Part shown: positions 16,162 through 25,028 of the stretch, piece after piece
Layout: every line of letters starts with the position of its first letter
How positions within the stretch are numbered: the stretch's first letter is position 1
NCBI RefSeq assembly: GCF_000511355.1
Contig: NC_023135.1
Span: 2,134,371 to 2,198,370 of the forward strand
DNA: 64,000 bases
Direction of reading: 5' to 3'
From: Leisingera methylohalidivorans DSM 14336
Lineage (GTDB): Bacteria; Pseudomonadota; Alphaproteobacteria; Rhodobacterales; Rhodobacteraceae
Notes under the pieces: generated by a model
The model's database searches: none
Told to the model about the DNA's origin: nothing
What the model saw: only the letters and a program-made list of their open reading frames with translations
Translations under genes and position numbers: made by a program

Positions 16162-16540
16162 ACTGAGTTTTCCTAAACCGCCTGCCCAGGTGGAACCCTA
16201 TATGGAAGCCCTGGGACTTGAGGACACCTTGCGTTTCCTTGAAGCCTTCGGCGGTGTTGAAACCTACATCGCCACTCACCCCACCGAACGGTCCAAAGTT
16301 GTTGAGCTGATTGGCTATCCAAAGGCCCGGATGCTGGCAGCCATTGAAAACCGCTTGCAGCGCCGTGTTCCCCTGGTCAAGGAATGGCGCGCGGCAGTCT
16401 ATCATTCTCAGGGCTTGCCAACCGTGCAAATTGCTCTCAAGCTTGGCGTGACCGACGTCAGCGTCCGCCGCTGGTTGCGGAAACCCGGCGCGCGCCGCAA
16501 GACCGCCCCCAACCAGCTCCCCTTGTTCCCCGGCGTCTGA
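16148..16540 (+). CDS. Mor-like middle/late transcription activator
   Basis: 130 residues. An N-terminal helical part contains the dimerisation-like stretch FLEAFGGVETYIATHP. A C-terminal HTH lies at about 90-116 (GLPTVQIALKLGVTDVSVRRWLRK). The layout, size and position at the end of the early region and immediately before the lysis module fit Mor/C activators of Mu, which switch on late promoters. The putative binding dyad at 16551 follows directly. Similarity to Mor is by architecture, not strong motif identity. Confidence 0.6.
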   Translation: MAKDELSFPKPPAQVEPYMEALGLEDTLRFLEAFGGVETYIATHPTERSKVVELIGYPKARMLAAIENRLQRRVPLVKEWRAAVYHSQGLPTVQIALKLGVTDVSVRRWLRKPGARRKTAPNQLPLFPGV

Positions 16541-16550
16541 CGCCAACTGC

Positions 16551-16568
16551 CCCGCACATAGGTGCGGG
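16551..16568. promoter_or_regulatory. 18-bp dyad before the lysis module
   Basis: CCCGCACATAGGTGCGGG is a 7-bp inverted repeat with a 4-bp centre, identical to the copy at 24975. It lies 65 bp before the endolysin start, the position of Plys in Mu. It could be an activator site or a short hairpin terminator; no T-run follows, favouring a protein site. Confidence 0.55.
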
Positions 16569-16632
16569 TGTATCGTCCCGTCCCGATCCCCCAATTTAAA
16601 CCCCAATGAAATGGGGTTTTAAGGGGCCGGAA

Positions 16633-17520
16633 ATGGGCATCCAATACGGCAAGGTCACTGGGGCGGCATTCAACGAAGCGCGCTGGATTGGTGGCGGGAT
16701 CGTTCCCAGCCTTGTCATTCTTCACGACACCGCCAGCCGGATCGCAAAGGGCAACGCAGCCCGCTACCTGCAGAGCAACGACGCCAAGGTATCGGTCCAT
16801 TTTGTGATCGAGCGCGACGGGCACATCGAGCAGCAAGTCCCGGTGAACCGGAAAGCCAGCCATGCCGGCAAGTCGGAGTATCACGGCCGCGAATGGTGCA
16901 ACGGGTTCTCCATCGGCATCGAACTGGTGAACCCTGGCCGTATGACGCGGGCTGCACCGGAACTTGCACGCACCTGGTTCGGCCAGAAATTCAACATACC
17001 GGAATACGGCATTGAAGAAACCGAAACGCCCCAGCACGGGCACGGCCTTTGGATGCCCTACACTGAGGCGCAAATCTCGGCTCTACTTGGCCTTTTGCAA
17101 ACGTTGTTTTCGTCCATTCCGACTCTCGAAGACATCACCACCCATTGGTACGTCTCCCCTGGCCGGAAAGTAGACACCAACCCGCTTTTCCCGCTGAAGC
17201 ATATCCGGTCGCTTATCCTTGGCCGCACCGATCCGGCGGAGGCAGAACTGGGTGATGAAGAGACCCCCGCTGCCGCAGATGATTTTGTGATCATCAGCAC
17301 GCCCGGCGACACACTCAATATGCGCCGCTGGCCCAGCTTCAATCCCAATGTGATTGCGCAGATCCCCGATAACACCCGCGTGCCGGTCATCGCCTCTGTG
17401 ACCGTCGCCGGGCGTGAGTGGCTGAAGGTGTTCTATGGCGGCGCCGCAGGGTGGGTTGTCGAGAGCTACGCCGATCCCGTCACCATTTCAAAACCCGGCT
17501 TCAAGGGGGCTGAGACATGA
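16633..17520 (+). CDS. Endolysin: N-acetylmuramoyl-L-alanine amidase with SH3-like domain
   Basis: 295 residues from ATG at 16633. An earlier in-frame ATG at 16606 lies within a small AACCCCA/TGGGGTT hairpin and is less likely. Residues 1-190 are an Amidase_2 domain: zinc-binding His in ILHDT, VSVHFVIERDGHIEQQVPVNRKASHAGKS, and the C-terminal catalytic region THWYVSPGRKVDTNP. Residues 220-285 look like a bacterial SH3 wall-binding domain (LNMRRWPSF, VAGREWLKVFYGGAAGWV). It cuts the peptide-glycan amide bond for lysis. No signal peptide, so release depends on the holin encoded next. Confidence 0.9.
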   Translation: MGIQYGKVTGAAFNEARWIGGGIVPSLVILHDTASRIAKGNAARYLQSNDAKVSVHFVIERDGHIEQQVPVNRKASHAGKSEYHGREWCNGFSIGIELVNPGRMTRAAPELARTWFGQKFNIPEYGIEETETPQHGHGLWMPYTEAQISALLGLLQTLFSSIPTLEDITTHWYVSPGRKVDTNPLFPLKHIRSLILGRTDPAEAELGDEETPAAADDFVIISTPGDTLNMRRWPSFNPNVIAQIPDNTRVPVIASVTVAGREWLKVFYGGAAGWVVESYADPVTISKPGFKGAET

Positions 17521-18047
17521 AAAACAAGGACAAGATCATCAGGTTTCTGGGCACTGTTGCTCCGACCGTCGCGGCAGCCCTGGGCGGGCCGATGGCCGGA
17601 GTGGCCGTTGATGCCCTGGCAACCCAATTCATGGGCCGCCAGGGCGCCTCTGCCGACGAGGTGGAGCAAGCCATTCTGGGCGCCTCTGCCGCCGATCTGA
17701 CCAAACTGAAACAGGTGGACGCCGAGTTCGCAGCCCAGCTTCAGGCCGCCGGCATTGAGCTGGAACGCATCGCTGCCGATGACCGGGACAGTGCCCGCGC
17801 CCGCCAGGTTGAAACCAAGGACCGAACGCCCGGCATTCTTGCCGCGGTGGTGATTGTCGGGTTCTTTGGAGTTCTGGCCTATGTGACCCTGAACGGCTTG
17901 CCCGCGGACAGCGGCCCGGTACTGGCTCTGCTGATCGGCTCTCTAGCGACTGGTCTTAGCCAGGTGTTGAACTTCTATTTCGGCTCGTCAGTCGGATCCA
18001 AGGACAAGGACGCGGTGATTGCCGGTATGAAAGGCGGTGCCGCATGA
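17517..18047 (+). CDS. Holin, GTA-type 3TM family
   Basis: 176 residues with an Ala/Gly-rich N-terminal hydrophobic stretch (FLGTVAPTVAAALGGPMAGVAVDAL), a charged middle (ERIAADDRDSARARQVETKDRTPG) and two C-terminal membrane helices (ILAAVVIVGFFGVLAYV; PVLALLIGSLATGLSQVLNFYFGSS). This is the pattern of the holin used for gene-transfer-agent release in Rhodobacteraceae. It overlaps the endolysin stop by 4 bp. Confidence 0.85.
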   Translation: MKNKDKIIRFLGTVAPTVAAALGGPMAGVAVDALATQFMGRQGASADEVEQAILGASAADLTKLKQVDAEFAAQLQAAGIELERIAADDRDSARARQVETKDRTPGILAAVVIVGFFGVLAYVTLNGLPADSGPVLALLIGSLATGLSQVLNFYFGSSVGSKDKDAVIAGMKGGAA

Positions 18048-18370
18048 CCAGGATCATAGCCCTTGCCGCCGCCATCGCCCTGGCCTTCGCCGTTCGCACG
18101 GCCGACGCCTTGTCCATTGTCGTTACCGTCGATTGCTTCCCGGCCTTTGATCAGATGGCCGACGCACTGCTGGACCAATACGGGGAAAGGCCTGCAGCGG
18201 AGATGCTGGCTAAGAATGGAAACGCCATCCATCTATTCGCCGCCCCGTCGGTTGGCACCTGGACTATCATTTCGACCGAACCGGGCGGCCAAACTTGCAC
18301 CCTGGGCTACGGCACGGATTTTCAGGTTATCGGGGCTTCTGCACCGGAACCGGCGGGGGAACTTCACTGA
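18044..18370 (+). CDS. Secreted lysis-module protein
   Basis: 108 residues with a signal peptide (MTRIIALAAAIALAFAVRTADA) and two cysteines in the mature part. It overlaps holin and the next gene by 4 bp and 1 bp. Position suggests a lysis accessory such as a spanin partner, but no lipobox or typical spanin pattern is visible. Confidence 0.6.
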   Translation: MTRIIALAAAIALAFAVRTADALSIVVTVDCFPAFDQMADALLDQYGERPAAEMLAKNGNAIHLFAAPSVGTWTIISTEPGGQTCTLGYGTDFQVIGASAPEPAGELH

Positions 18371-18723
18371 TGGAGTTCGACCCCACATTCACGTTCTCCA
18401 ACCTGCTTACAACCGGCAACTATGCGGCCGCTTTGGGGTGCGTGATCTATACTTGGTTCGCCACCCGCCGTTCAAACGTGGACGCCCGGTTTAAGGCTGG
18501 GTCTGACCGCATGAACGCACTGGAAAGCCGCATCCAGTCCACTGAGCAAACGCTCAGCACGATGCCTGAGAAAGACGACATTCATTCGCTTCAGCTCCTG
18601 TTGTCCGACATGGGCGGCGAGCTGAAGGCAATGAGGGCGTCCATGCGCGGCATCGCCGAGAGCCAGACCCGGCTTGAACACATCTCATCGCGCCACGAAG
18701 ATTACCTGCGGGAAAAAACATGA
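18370..18723 (+). CDS. DUF2730-like membrane-anchored protein
   Basis: 117 residues from ATG at 18370. One N-terminal membrane helix (NYAAALGCVIYTWFATRR) is followed by a coiled-coil-like region (MNALESRIQSTEQTL; LLLSDMGGELKAMRASMRGI). The layout fits DUF2730 proteins (Mu gp25 position) between lysis genes and terminase; a spanin-like role is possible. Confidence 0.7.
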   Translation: MEFDPTFTFSNLLTTGNYAAALGCVIYTWFATRRSNVDARFKAGSDRMNALESRIQSTEQTLSTMPEKDDIHSLQLLLSDMGGELKAMRASMRGIAESQTRLEHISSRHEDYLREKT

Positions 18724-19016
18724 GCTACAACGATTTCAACCGCAAGCACCGCCGCCTGGCCATTCTGCGCCACCTGGAAGCCTGCACGGATTACACCTCA
18801 AACGCCTCGATCCTGACCGACGTGCTTGACCATGTTGGCGTGACCTCGACCCGGTCCCAGGTCATCACCGAACTGCAGTGGCTGAAAGAAAACGGCTTTA
18901 TTACCACGCAGGAGAACGGTGATTTTGTGGTCGCTACAGCCACCCTTTCGGGGGCGGAGATCGCAACGGGCCGTTCCACCCACCCGGAAGTCCAGCGCCC
19001 CAGCCCGAAAGCTTGA
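18720..19016 (+). CDS. Winged-helix phage protein (Mu gp26-like)
   Basis: 98 residues with a compact winged-helix pattern: HRRLAILRHLEACTDYTSNASILTDVLDHVGVTSTRSQVITELQWLKENGFITTQENGDFVVATAT. Proteins of this size and type sit just before the terminase genes in Mu-like phages. ATGA overlap with the gene before it. Confidence 0.7.
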   Translation: MSYNDFNRKHRRLAILRHLEACTDYTSNASILTDVLDHVGVTSTRSQVITELQWLKENGFITTQENGDFVVATATLSGAEIATGRSTHPEVQRPSPKA

Positions 19017-19019
19017 GCC

Positions 19020-19601
19020 ATGCCCCGCCCCCGTAAAATCAACATGATGCCAGGTGAAGTGCGCGACTGGCTGAACGAGACGCTGAGGGACAGCGGCTGG
19101 AGCGGTTATGAGAAAATCGCAGATGACCTGAATGCCAAGCTGCAGGAAGAAGGCATAGAGCTGCAGATTGGCAAGTCTGCGGTTCACGAGTACGGCCAGG
19201 AATACCGCGAATTCGTCAAGTACCAGGAACAGGCCAGCCAATGGGCCGAAAGCTGGATGACTGAAGCCGGGCTGGAAGAAGAAGCCCAGCGGCACAACGT
19301 TCTGTTTCAGATGCTGACCACGTTGGCGTTCAAGTTCATGCAGCAGGAAATGGCCAAGGAAAACGGCGAGATCGACCCGCGCGAGCTGCATTTCATCGGC
19401 AAGATGATGAAGGACGTAATGGCCAGCTCCGGCATCCGCGAAAAGCTGATGGATGACGAACGCGGCCGCATCGCCCGCATGGCCCGTGAGGAAGCGCAGG
19501 CTGAAATGGCCGGCCGCCTGGATGAAGCGGTTTCCGAGGCCGGGCTTTCGCCGGAACGGGCAGAGAATATCCGCAACCGCGTGCTGGGCCTGCGCACATG
19601 A
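19020..19601 (+). CDS. Terminase small subunit-like protein (DUF3486, Mu gp27)
   Basis: 193 residues with the DUF3486 features: basic start PRPRKINMMPGEVRDWLNETLRDSGWSGYEKIADDL, then KSAVHEYGQEY and a long helical C-terminus. It directly precedes the large terminase subunit and overlaps it by 4 bp. In Mu-like phages this protein takes the DNA-recognition role for packaging. Confidence 0.85.
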   Translation: MPRPRKINMMPGEVRDWLNETLRDSGWSGYEKIADDLNAKLQEEGIELQIGKSAVHEYGQEYREFVKYQEQASQWAESWMTEAGLEEEAQRHNVLFQMLTTLAFKFMQQEMAKENGEIDPRELHFIGKMMKDVMASSGIREKLMDDERGRIARMAREEAQAEMAGRLDEAVSEAGLSPERAENIRNRVLGLRT

Positions 19602-21280
19602 AGTCCGAAGCTGATCTGGCCCCGCAGCACCCAATCCTGTCACGCGATGCGGAAACACTTCCAGACGGTTTGCGCCTGGGCGCGGATCTGCCGGAGGATC
19701 TGGACCCGCTCGCCGACGGCATTCTGATGGAACACCAGAAGACCTGGCTGGAGGACGATAGCGATCTTAAAATCGCTGAAAAAGGCCGCCGCACCGGCAT
19801 TACCTTTGCTGAAGCCCTGGACGACACACTCACCGCCGCCAGCACCAAGGCCGCAGGCGGAGACAACGTGTTCTACATCGGGGACACCAAGGAAAAGGGC
19901 CGGGAGTTCATCGGCTATGTTGCCCATTTCGCCAAGGTCGTTGCCGGTGAGCTGGTCGATATTGAAGAACATCTGTTTGAGGACAAGAAAGAGGACGGCA
20001 CCAGTAAGTTCATCACGGCTTACCGGGTCACCTTTGCCAGCGGCTACCGGGTTGAGGCGCTGTCTTCCAACCCGGCCAACATCCGGGGCTTGCAGGGTAT
20101 CGTTGTTATTGACGAGGCGGCCTTCCACAAGGATGTGCGGGAGGTCATTGACGCCGTAAGCGCGATGCTGATCTGGGGCGGCAAGGTCCGGATTATCTCC
20201 ACTCACAACGGCATTCTGAACCCGTTCAATGAGCTGATCCGCGAAGCCAAGGCCGGAAAGACCCCCTATCAGGTTCATCACATCCCGTTCGGCGATGCTG
20301 TTGAAAACGGGCTGTACCGCAGCGTCTGCCTGATGCGGGAGAAAGAATGGTGTCAGGAAGGCCAGGACGCCTGGGAAAAGACAATCCGCACGGCCTACGG
20401 GTCCCGCACCGCTGCCATGCGCCAGGAACTGGACGCCATCCCGGCCGAGGCCGAAGGCGCCGCCCTGACCCGCGTCCAGATCGAAGCCTGCACCAAACAG
20501 GGCGTGCCCTACCACCGCTGGATCCAGCCGGACGAATTCAAGAATGCCCCGGATGAGGTCCGCAAGAAGACGGCCCTGGATTGGTGCGAAGAACACCTGA
20601 AGCCGGTGCTGGAAGGGCTGAACGAAAGCGGCAAACATGTGATGGGCGAAGACTTTGCCCGCTCCGGCGACGCCACCGACATTGTCATTCAGGAAATCAC
20701 CGATACCCTGGTCCGGGAAACCAAGCTGCTGGTGGAGTTGCGCAACATCCCGTTCGACCAGCAGCGGGACATTCTCTTTTACATCTGCGACCGGGTCCCG
20801 AACTTCATCAAAGGCGCGCTGGATAAAACCGGCAACGGCGCCTACCTGGCCGAAAAGGCCGCGCAAAGGTACGGCGAGCGCATCATTGAAGTGAGCTTCA
20901 GCCGCGATTGGTACGCCCGCGAAATGCCTCCCTACATCGAGGCGTTTGGCGACAAGACCATTCTGCTGTGCGCCCATGAAGACGTGGTTCAGGACCACCA
21001 GTCTCTGCAGTATGTGAAAGGCATCATTAAGGTGCCCGATAATTTCCGCATAAAGGGCACGGATGGGCTGGAGCGGCACGGGGACAGCGCCGTGGCCAGC
21101 GCCCTGGCCTATTTCGCAAGCCGCCAGGACTATTCCGAAATCGCCTATCGCGGCGCCAATACGCAACATGCAGACGGCAGCCTGGACAGCGATGGCGGCC
21201 ACCCATTTGGCACGCCGCAGGGCGTTGGCAAAGGGTGGTGGCGCCAGCCCCTGGGCGCAAAACTAAGAGGGGGGATTTGA
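19598..21280 (+). CDS. Terminase large subunit (Mu gp28)
   Basis: 560 residues. The packaging motor ATPase has an adenine/Walker A-like region LMEHQKTWLEDDSDLKIAEKGRRTGITFAEA and Walker B IVVIDEAAFHKD. The C-terminal RNase-H-like nuclease includes MGEDFARSGDATDIVI. Length matches gp28. ATGA overlap at its start; its stop overlaps the small gene at 21280. It should package by headful starting near the left end. Confidence 0.93.
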   Translation: MKSEADLAPQHPILSRDAETLPDGLRLGADLPEDLDPLADGILMEHQKTWLEDDSDLKIAEKGRRTGITFAEALDDTLTAASTKAAGGDNVFYIGDTKEKGREFIGYVAHFAKVVAGELVDIEEHLFEDKKEDGTSKFITAYRVTFASGYRVEALSSNPANIRGLQGIVVIDEAAFHKDVREVIDAVSAMLIWGGKVRIISTHNGILNPFNELIREAKAGKTPYQVHHIPFGDAVENGLYRSVCLMREKEWCQEGQDAWEKTIRTAYGSRTAAMRQELDAIPAEAEGAALTRVQIEACTKQGVPYHRWIQPDEFKNAPDEVRKKTALDWCEEHLKPVLEGLNESGKHVMGEDFARSGDATDIVIQEITDTLVRETKLLVELRNIPFDQQRDILFYICDRVPNFIKGALDKTGNGAYLAEKAAQRYGERIIEVSFSRDWYAREMPPYIEAFGDKTILLCAHEDVVQDHQSLQYVKGIIKVPDNFRIKGTDGLERHGDSAVASALAYFASRQDYSEIAYRGANTQHADGSLDSDGGHPFGTPQGVGKGWWRQPLGAKLRGGI

Positions 21281-21459
21281 TGGCCCGCACCAAAAAAGAG
21301 CGCAAGCGGAGCAAAGCACGCCGCGCGCAGCAGCAGGCAAAGCAGTGGAAATATGAGCGCGTAAAACTGGCTCAAGCAACTTTGCCGGCCGCATCTGGCC
21401 GGGTGCGCGGCACCGGCTGGTTCGGCAATTTCCGGTTTTGGCTTTGGGGAGGCCGCTAA
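21280..21459 (+). CDS. Small very basic phage protein
   Basis: 59 residues from the ATG overlapping the terminase stop (TGATG). Starts MARTKKERKRSKARRAQQQA and ends WFGNFRFWLWGGR. The basic head could bind DNA. Its stop overlaps the portal start (TAATG). Confidence 0.6.
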   Translation: MARTKKERKRSKARRAQQQAKQWKYERVKLAQATLPAASGRVRGTGWFGNFRFWLWGGR

Positions 21460-23105
21460 TGGGCCGTAAACCAAAGGTTCTGGACCAATACGGACGTCCG
21501 GTGAAGCGCGCAGAGCTGACCCAGGAAGTCGCCGCCGCCACAGTTGGCGGCGCGCGTTCGCCGGTCTTTGGATATCCCGCTGATGGCTTGGACCCTGTTG
21601 TCCTGGCCAGCATTCTTCGGGCAGCGGATCACGGCGACCCGACCCGCTACATGGGCCTGGCGGAAACCATTGAAGAACGCGACCCGCATTACCTGGCCGT
21701 GCTGGGAACCCGCAAGCGGGCTGTCAGCCAGTTGGAAATCACGGTGGAACCCGGCGCCGACACGCCCGACGCAAAAAAGCACGCCGAGCTGATCCGGGCC
21801 TGGCTGAAGCGCGACGAGCTGACCGAGGAAATCTTCAACATCCTGGATGCAATCGGCAAAGGCTATTCCTTCATGGAAATCATCTGGGATTACTCCGAAG
21901 GCCAGTACCAGCCGGAGCGCCTGGAATGGCGCGATCAGCGCTGGTTCCGGTTCGACCGCACAGATCTGCGCACCCCGCTCCTGCTGGATGACAAAGGCCG
22001 GGAAGTGCCCTTGTCTCCTTTCAAGTTCATCTTTGCCCCAATGCCGGCAAAGTCCGGTTTGTATCTCCGGTCAGGTCTGGCCCGGATTGCAACCTGGTCC
22101 TGGATGTTCAAGGCCTACACCCAGCGGGACTGGTCAATATTCACCCAGACATTCGGCCAGCCGATCAGAATCGGAAAATACGCACCTGGCACATCAGACG
22201 CCGAGAAAAACACGCTGTTCAGAGCCGTCGCTGATATCGCTGGCGACTGCGCGGCCATCATGCCGGCCAGTATGTCGGTCGATATTGTTGCGGCCCCGAA
22301 TGTCGGCGCGTCATCCGATCTTTACGAAAAGCGCGCCGACTGGCTGGACAAGCAGACGTCAAAGGCCGTCCTGGGGCAGACTTCGACCACCGATGCGGTT
22401 ACCGGCGGGCTTGGGTCCGGCAAAGAACATCGTGAAGTGCAGGAGGATATCGAACGCGCGGACGGAAGGATGCTGGCAGCGATCCTGAACCGCCAACTGG
22501 TGCGTCCTTTCATTGATTTGAACCACGGACCGCAGAAGGTTTACCCGCGCCTGGTCATCGCGCGCCCTGAAGCAGAGGATTTGAAAGCCTGGACTGATGC
22601 GACCGTGCCTTGGGTTTCTGCCGGATTGCAGGTTTCTCAGAAAGAAGTTCTGGACAAGCTGGGGCTGTCTGCACCAAAGGCGAAGGACGCGATCCTGGGC
22701 AAAACGCCGGAAACCCCGCCTCAGCCGGGAATGCAACCGGGCGCAGGCAACGGGAACACCCCTGAGAGCATTTTTAAAGGGGGGTTTTATACCCGGAACG
22801 GTTTTTCAGGGGGCGATACCGCCCTGCAGGCCGAACAGCCCTCTGCGGGCGATTTTTCGGGGGTGTCGCCAATTCCGGATCTGACCGCCCGCCTGGAACA
22901 GGAAGCAGGCCCGGCGGTGGACGGAATGCTGGATCAGATTGAAGCCATGCTTGAGGCGGCGTCCGGCTTCGAGGAATTCCGGGAAATCCTGCTGAACGCC
23001 TATTCCGATCTGAATGCAGATGGACTTACCGCCTCCATGCTCGATGCCATCACGGCCGCCGTCGCTGGCGGACGGGCTGCGGTAGAGGATGAAGCCGGTG
23101 ACTGA
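21459..23105 (+). CDS. Portal protein, DUF935 (Mu gp29)
   Basis: 548 residues from ATG at 21459. DUF935 landmarks: PTRYMGLAETIEERDPHYLAVLGTRKRAV, WRDQRWFRFD, RSGLARIATWSWMFKAYTQRDWSIFTQTFGQPIRIGKY, and the KAVLGQT region followed by VQEDIERADGRMLAAILNRQLVRPFIDLN. It forms the connector vertex through which DNA is packaged. It overlaps the F-like head gene by 17 bp. Confidence 0.92.
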   Translation: MGRKPKVLDQYGRPVKRAELTQEVAAATVGGARSPVFGYPADGLDPVVLASILRAADHGDPTRYMGLAETIEERDPHYLAVLGTRKRAVSQLEITVEPGADTPDAKKHAELIRAWLKRDELTEEIFNILDAIGKGYSFMEIIWDYSEGQYQPERLEWRDQRWFRFDRTDLRTPLLLDDKGREVPLSPFKFIFAPMPAKSGLYLRSGLARIATWSWMFKAYTQRDWSIFTQTFGQPIRIGKYAPGTSDAEKNTLFRAVADIAGDCAAIMPASMSVDIVAAPNVGASSDLYEKRADWLDKQTSKAVLGQTSTTDAVTGGLGSGKEHREVQEDIERADGRMLAAILNRQLVRPFIDLNHGPQKVYPRLVIARPEAEDLKAWTDATVPWVSAGLQVSQKEVLDKLGLSAPKAKDAILGKTPETPPQPGMQPGAGNGNTPESIFKGGFYTRNGFSGGDTALQAEQPSAGDFSGVSPIPDLTARLEQEAGPAVDGMLDQIEAMLEAASGFEEFREILLNAYSDLNADGLTASMLDAITAAVAGGRAAVEDEAGD

Positions 23106-24348
23106 TGCGCTGGCGGCCACCTTCCGCCGCCCCTTCAAGGAGCAGGCCGCAGCCTTCCGGCTGCGGCTCGGCAACCTGGTTCCCACGGCGGCTTGGGATG
23201 ATTTGGCAGGCGCGGCTCATGACCGGTCTTTTGCCGTTGCCGGTGCGGTCAAGGCCGATCTGCTGGCGGATCTTGCCGCCACCCTGGACAAAGCCATTGT
23301 AGAAGGCACCGGCTTTGAGGCTTTCAAAGATGATTTCCGGGCCATCGTGGCCCGGCGCGGCTGGACCGGCTGGACCGGTGAAGACAGCGAAAAAGGCCGG
23401 AACTGGCGGATGCGGACCATCTACCGCACCAATATGCGCTCCAGCTACATGGCCGGGCGCCTGGCGCAGCTCCGCAACGGCAACTTTCCGTTTCTGGTTT
23501 ACCGGCACGGCGGATCTTTGGAACCGCGCCTGCAGCACTTGTCCTGGGACGGGGTGATCCTTCCCGCCGATCATCCGTTCTGGCCGCTTGCTTTCCCGCC
23601 CAATGGTTTTGGCTGCAGTTGCAATGTCTTTGGTGCCCGCTCTGTTGCCGGTGCCATCCGGCGCGGCGGCAAGCCGGGAGTTAAGCTCCAGGACGGTTGG
23701 GATGCTCCCCTGGCAGAAACAGGCGCACCCACTGGCATAGATGAGGGCTGGGGCCATGCACCGGGCGCGTCCGTTGCAGACCTGGTGCAGACCATGGCCA
23801 AGAAGACGGTAAACTGGCCGTACTCTATTGCCCGCGCCTATCTGGATGATTTCCCGGCCGTCCAGCAGGACGCATTGTCCAGCGCCTACCGCAACCTGCC
23901 GTCGCTGATGACCGACCTGCGCCGCTATGCAAAAGCTGTGCAGGAGGGCCGCGCGGTTCAGCCGGTCCAAACTATGGGCCGCCTCACCCTGGCGCACCGG
24001 CAACGGGTGAAGGAACTGCTGGGCAACGATCTGGAGAATTTTCACTTCACGCTGGACGCGCCTGCGGTGCGGCACATTCTTTCGGGGCACGGCGCGGCCT
24101 CTGAAGCCCTACGCGGCCAGATCCCAATCAGTGCGGAAACTTACGCGCTTCTGCCCCGTATTCTGAACCAGCCGGACGCCATCGAGGAAGCAGGACAAAC
24201 GCGGGCGGGACTGCCTGTGGTCCGGTTAACGCGCCGGATCGGCGCGGTGACCTACACTGTGGCCTTGGAGATCCGCGGCAAGAAGCGCCGGATGCTGGCA
24301 GTTCAATCCATGTGGGGAAGAAGAGCTTCCGATGGGTCCCCGGCCTGA
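23089..24348 (+). CDS. Minor head protein, Mu F-like
   Basis: 419 residues with the phage Mu F-like domain: FKDDFRAIVARRGW, then RNWRMRTIYRTNMRSSYMAGRLAQL, and the LSWDGVILPADHPFW / PPNGFGCSCNV signature with Cys near the metal-like site. The C-terminal part (GHGAASEALRGQIPISAET, YTVALEIRGKKRRMLAVQSMW) is a phage-barnase/RNase-like extension common in this family. It lies between portal and gpG, as in Mu. Confidence 0.9.
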   Translation: MKPVTDALAATFRRPFKEQAAAFRLRLGNLVPTAAWDDLAGAAHDRSFAVAGAVKADLLADLAATLDKAIVEGTGFEAFKDDFRAIVARRGWTGWTGEDSEKGRNWRMRTIYRTNMRSSYMAGRLAQLRNGNFPFLVYRHGGSLEPRLQHLSWDGVILPADHPFWPLAFPPNGFGCSCNVFGARSVAGAIRRGGKPGVKLQDGWDAPLAETGAPTGIDEGWGHAPGASVADLVQTMAKKTVNWPYSIARAYLDDFPAVQQDALSSAYRNLPSLMTDLRRYAKAVQEGRAVQPVQTMGRLTLAHRQRVKELLGNDLENFHFTLDAPAVRHILSGHGAASEALRGQIPISAETYALLPRILNQPDAIEEAGQTRAGLPVVRLTRRIGAVTYTVALEIRGKKRRMLAVQSMWGRRASDGSPA

Positions 24349-24420
24349 ACGCCCGAACACGGTTCCAGGTTATGAGCCTGGCGGCCTGATGCCCCCAACG
24401 AAAGCAGGTAGAATATAGCC

Positions 24421-24912
24421 ATGAGCGGACTTGTTTACAACACGGACACCCTGGACCCGATGCTGGAAGCGCTCCGGGATGCGCTGGATGACCCCTCCGA
24501 GGCGATGGCGGACCTGGGTGAATACCTGGTCAGCTCCACTCAAGACCGGATGCTGAAGGGCGAAAACCCCGATGGAACCCCCTTCGCGCCCCGGTCCCAG
24601 ACGACAATCGACCGCTACGCCAAGCTGGGCCTGTCCTATGGCGCACCGTTGAATCAATCCGGCGACATGCGCAACAGCCTGTTCTATGAGGCCAGCAAGG
24701 ACGGGCTGGAATACGGCTCCAATGCCATCCAGGCTGCCGTCATGCAGTTTGGTGCTGCAAAAGGCGCCTTTGGCACCGCTTCAAACGGGTCTTCAATCCC
24801 CTGGGGCGGAATCCCTGCCCGCGAATTCATCGGCATTTCCGATAAGGACCAAGATAATATGGTGCTTGAGCTGGAAGAGTGGCTGGAAACGGCGGCAAAC
24901 AGCCGGGGTTGA
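24421..24912 (+). CDS. Virion morphogenesis protein, gpG-like
   Basis: 163 residues of the phage virion morphogenesis (tail completion) family: MADLGEYLVSSTQDRMLKGENPDGTPFAPRSQTTIDRYA, GDMRNSLFYEAS, and IPWGGIPAREFIGISDKD near the C-terminus. It links head and tail assembly. A 72-bp gap separates it from the F-like gene. Confidence 0.88.
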   Translation: MSGLVYNTDTLDPMLEALRDALDDPSEAMADLGEYLVSSTQDRMLKGENPDGTPFAPRSQTTIDRYAKLGLSYGAPLNQSGDMRNSLFYEASKDGLEYGSNAIQAAVMQFGAAKGAFGTASNGSSIPWGGIPAREFIGISDKDQDNMVLELEEWLETAANSRG

Positions 24913-24974
24913 CCTGGCACACCTGCCCCGCCAACCTGTCCCGAACCGCACCCCGAACACCCCCGCTCCATTGA

Positions 24975-24992
24975 CCCGCACATAGGTGCGGG
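24975..24992. promoter_or_regulatory. 18-bp dyad before the protease/capsid module
   Basis: Identical to the dyad at 16551. It lies 37 bp before the protease/scaffold gene, the position of the PI late promoter in Mu. Confidence 0.55.
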
Positions 24993-25028
24993 TATTTCGG
25001 CACGCGCCCGCCTGCGACATTCGCTGGC

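Noticed and set aside
19640..21202. 520-residue open frame antisense to the terminase gene
   Set aside because: Long antisense frames are common in GC-rich DNA; no domain, start context or neighbour supports it, while the terminase frame is certain.
24332..24418. 28-codon frame between the F-like and gpG-like genes
   Set aside because: No good ribosome site and no homology; too little evidence to call it a gene.
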